Origin: Polyangium sp. 15x6
GTDB taxonomy: Bacteria > Myxococcota_A > Polyangia > Polyangiales > Polyangiaceae
DNA length: 64,000 bases
Direction of reading: 5' to 3'
Assembly (NCBI RefSeq): GCF_029960785.1
Contig: NZ_JASBQE010000007.1
Span: 62,001-126,000 of the forward strand
Part shown: in pieces, positions 62,251 to 64,000 of the stretch
Layout of the letters: every line of letters begins with the position of its first letter
Numbering within the stretch: position 1 is the stretch's first letter
Position numbers and translations under genes: made by a program
The notes under the pieces: model-generated
What the model was told of the DNA's origin: nothing
Seen by the model: the letters and a program-made list of their open reading frames with translations, nothing else
Databases searched by the model: none

Positions 62251-64000
62251 TTGGAGAGACAGTTCGGGCGTTATGTGCTCCTCGAGCGACTTGGCGCCGG
62301 GGGGATGGCCGAAGTCTGGAAGGCGAAGAGCTTCGGCGCCTTGGGCTTCGAAAAGACGCTGGCGCTGAAGCGCATCTTGCCGGAGCTCGCGCGCGAGCCC
62401 GAGCTGCTCGAGATGTTCGTGCACGAGGCGAAGCTCTCGGTACGGCTCTCGCACGCGAACATCGTGCAGGTCTTCGACCTCGGCCGCGTCGAGCAGGAGG
62501 GCGAGCCGCCGGGCTACTACATCGCGATGGAGTACGTCGCGGGGCTCGATCTCGCGACGCTTCTCGCGCGATGTCGACGGACGAAGACGCGGCTGCCATT
62601 CGGGCTGGCGGTGTTCGTCGCGGCCGAGGTGGCGAAGGCGCTCGACCACGCGCACCGCAGGCGCGATGAGCAAGGAAAACCGCTCGGCATCGTGCATCGC
62701 GACGTCTCGCCGCAGAACATCCTCGTCTCGTGGGAAGGCGAGGTGAAGGTCACGGACTTCGGCATCGCGAAGGCCATGGGGTTGGGGGCGCAGCTCGGCT
62801 TGTCCGAGCGTAGCCCCCAAGCGTCGAACGACCTGATGCGCGAGGACGAGCCGGCAGGCGGGTCGGTGCTGCGCGTCCGCGGAAAACTCTCGTACATGAG
62901 CCCCGAGCAGTCGCTCGCGCAGCCGCTCGACGGGCGCAGTGATCTGTTCTCACTCGGCACGGTGCTCTACGAGCTCGTCGCGGGGACGAACCCGTTCGCC
63001 GGCGCGGGGGACGCCGAGACGCTGCGGCGTGTGCGCGCGGCCGAAGCGCCGCCGCTCGAGATCGCCCGGCCCGAGGTGCCGCGGGAGCTCGCCGCGATCG
63101 TGCGACGCCTGCTCACGCGTCGGCCCGAGGATCGCGTGCACGACGCAGGTCGTCTGCACGAGCTGCTCCTCGGGTACTTCTATGCGACCGGGGATCGTTT
63201 TGGCTCAAACGATCTCGCGGAGCTCGTCGCGCCGTTCCAGGACGAGGCGAGGAAGGCGCCGGAGATCGAGGCAGGCTCGGTGCTCGGGGACCCGCAAGGC
63301 ACGGAGCAGGAGCGCACGCCGGTCGAGGTGCCGACGACGTCGGCGTCGCTGAGGGTCGCGGCGGAGAACGTCGCGACCGCGAATTTCGTGGAGCCCGTGG
63401 GCGAGCGGCGCGAGGGGACGGTGCTCGTCGTCGCGGCGACGTGCCGCATCCCAGCGCTGCCGTTCGAAGTGGAGGGCGCGCGCGAGGTGATCACGCGGTA
63501 CGGCGGGGTGATCCTGGAGCAGGAGGCCTCGCAGGTCGTGGCGCTGTTCGGGCTCGAAGACGCGGACGGGCGCGACACGGAGGCGGCTGTCCGTGCGGCG
63601 CTCGTGATCCTTCGTGCTCAAAAGGGTCGTGGCGCGTCGGCGGGCGTGCACGTGGGCCGTGTGCTCGTGGATGCGCGCGGCGTGCCGATCGTCGACGCGC
63701 GGCTCGGGACGCTGGTCACGCAGGCGCAGGGGCTCGCGCGCGCGGTCACGGAGCAGGTCGCGGTGTCGCACCCGGCGGCGCGGATCGTGCGCGCGGCGTT
63801 CGCGTTCGACGAGCTGCCGGGCGGACCAGGCTCGGTACCGGAAGGCGGACGCGTGATCACCTCGGCGCGGCCGCCGATCGGCGCGAGCGGCAAGTTCGTC
63901 GGTCGTCAGGAGGAGCTGCGCCGCATCGGCGAGCTCCTCGCGGCCGCGACCCGCAAACGCGCGCAGGTGATCACGGTCCTCGGCGAGAAGGGCATCGGCA
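62251..64000 (+). CDS. Ser/Thr kinase fused to cyclase-like and P-loop ATPase domains (partial)
   Basis: 583 codons to the window edge with no stop. The start is a TTG at 62251 with GGGGGA upstream (LERQFGRYVLLERLGAGGMA). The Hanks-type kinase domain (about 7-285) has GAGGMAEVW, K40 in LALKRI, HRD at 149-151 (IVHRDVSPQNIL), DFG at 169-171 and SYMSPEQ. A ~25-residue insert (GLGAQLGLSERSPQASNDLM) lies in the activation loop. Then a class III cyclase-like domain (GTVLVVAATCRIPALPFE, ITRYGGVILEQEASQVVALF, AGVHVGRVLVD), apparently without catalytic Asp residues. The last part is the start of an ATPase (FVGRQEELRRIGELL, GEKGIG). Fits the kinase-ATPase signalling proteins abundant in myxobacteria. 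Confidence 0.85.
   Translation, partial: MERQFGRYVLLERLGAGGMAEVWKAKSFGALGFEKTLALKRILPELAREPELLEMFVHEAKLSVRLSHANIVQVFDLGRVEQEGEPPGYYIAMEYVAGLDLATLLARCRRTKTRLPFGLAVFVAAEVAKALDHAHRRRDEQGKPLGIVHRDVSPQNILVSWEGEVKVTDFGIAKAMGLGAQLGLSERSPQASNDLMREDEPAGGSVLRVRGKLSYMSPEQSLAQPLDGRSDLFSLGTVLYELVAGTNPFAGAGDAETLRRVRAAEAPPLEIARPEVPRELAAIVRRLLTRRPEDRVHDAGRLHELLLGYFYATGDRFGSNDLAELVAPFQDEARKAPEIEAGSVLGDPQGTEQERTPVEVPTTSASLRVAAENVATANFVEPVGERREGTVLVVAATCRIPALPFEVEGAREVITRYGGVILEQEASQVVALFGLEDADGRDTEAAVRAALVILRAQKGRGASAGVHVGRVLVDARGVPIVDARLGTLVTQAQGLARAVTEQVAVSHPAARIVRAAFAFDELPGGPGSVPEGGRVITSARPPIGASGKFVGRQEELRRIGELLAAATRKRAQVITVLGEKGIG

Noticed and set aside
59992..62820. A 942-codon open frame opposite grpE-dnaK
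   Set aside because: Antisense to clearly conserved genes; typical Arg/Asp/Leu-rich shadow.

Overview
High-GC chromosomal DNA whose gene content points to a myxobacterium (Myxococcota, probably the Polyangiales/Sorangium-Polyangium side). The supporting signs are a stand-alone CdnL, a histone-H1-like Lys/Ala-rich protein, many Cys-rich or Gly-linker lipoproteins, a beta-propeller surface lipoprotein, a DUF4388 protein beside an NtrC-type regulator, and a Ser/Thr kinase fused to further signalling domains. No phage, plasmid, insertion sequence or CRISPR array is visible. Most of the window is ordinary core genome, and the long frames antisense to real genes are high-GC shadows.

Layout. 0-6 kb: H1-like protein (edge), OmpA-type lipoprotein, Ppx, CdnL behind a near-consensus promoter and a structured leader, then trmL with a small lipoprotein, and an outer-membrane protein. 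6-11 kb: a phhB-rnc-secreted protein unit, two membrane proteins with N-terminal Cys motifs, a PpiC/SurA-like isomerase and a tail-anchored HEITH zincin. 11-19 kb: a propeller lipoprotein, a DUF4388/TPR protein, an NtrC-type activator, a cluster of four hairpins, a DND-repeat lipoprotein, a porin-like protein and tRNA-Cys. 19-25.6 kb: a GYF/GAF-like protein, cobA-hemD fusion, NhaR-type LysR regulator, PHP lipoprotein, folB and a Crp/Fnr regulator.

25.6-35 kb is one leftward block: tRNA-Leu, secA, a coiled-coil protein with a methyltransferase-like but motif-poor head that overlaps secA by ATGA, and a giant DUF3857/transglutaminase-like lipoprotein that lacks the expected Cys. 35-42 kb: two leftward lipoproteins, a single-domain receiver, a second Crp/Fnr protein, rpoN and an unknown protein. 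42-50 kb: Uma2, valS, then a Cys-rich membrane protein coupled to a neprosin-type protease, an unknown protein, and an HNH protein with two hydrophobic helices divergent from a WYL regulator. 50-54 kb: a receiver protein, RluA-type pseudouridine synthase, hrcA and a lipoprotein.

54-59.5 kb is the most unusual unit: a leftward argD-argF operon running directly into a P-type-ATPase-like protein and then a Fur-family regulator. The ATPase-like protein has an N-terminal Cys/His metal-site-like segment but has lost the DKTGT aspartate, the CPC-type membrane motif and the GDGxND motif. 59.6-62.2 kb holds grpE-dnaK, and the window ends inside a kinase/cyclase-like/P-loop fusion.

Limits: all function calls come from motif reading. 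Promoters are pattern matches only, and several start codons are judged from Shine-Dalgarno (SD) spacing.
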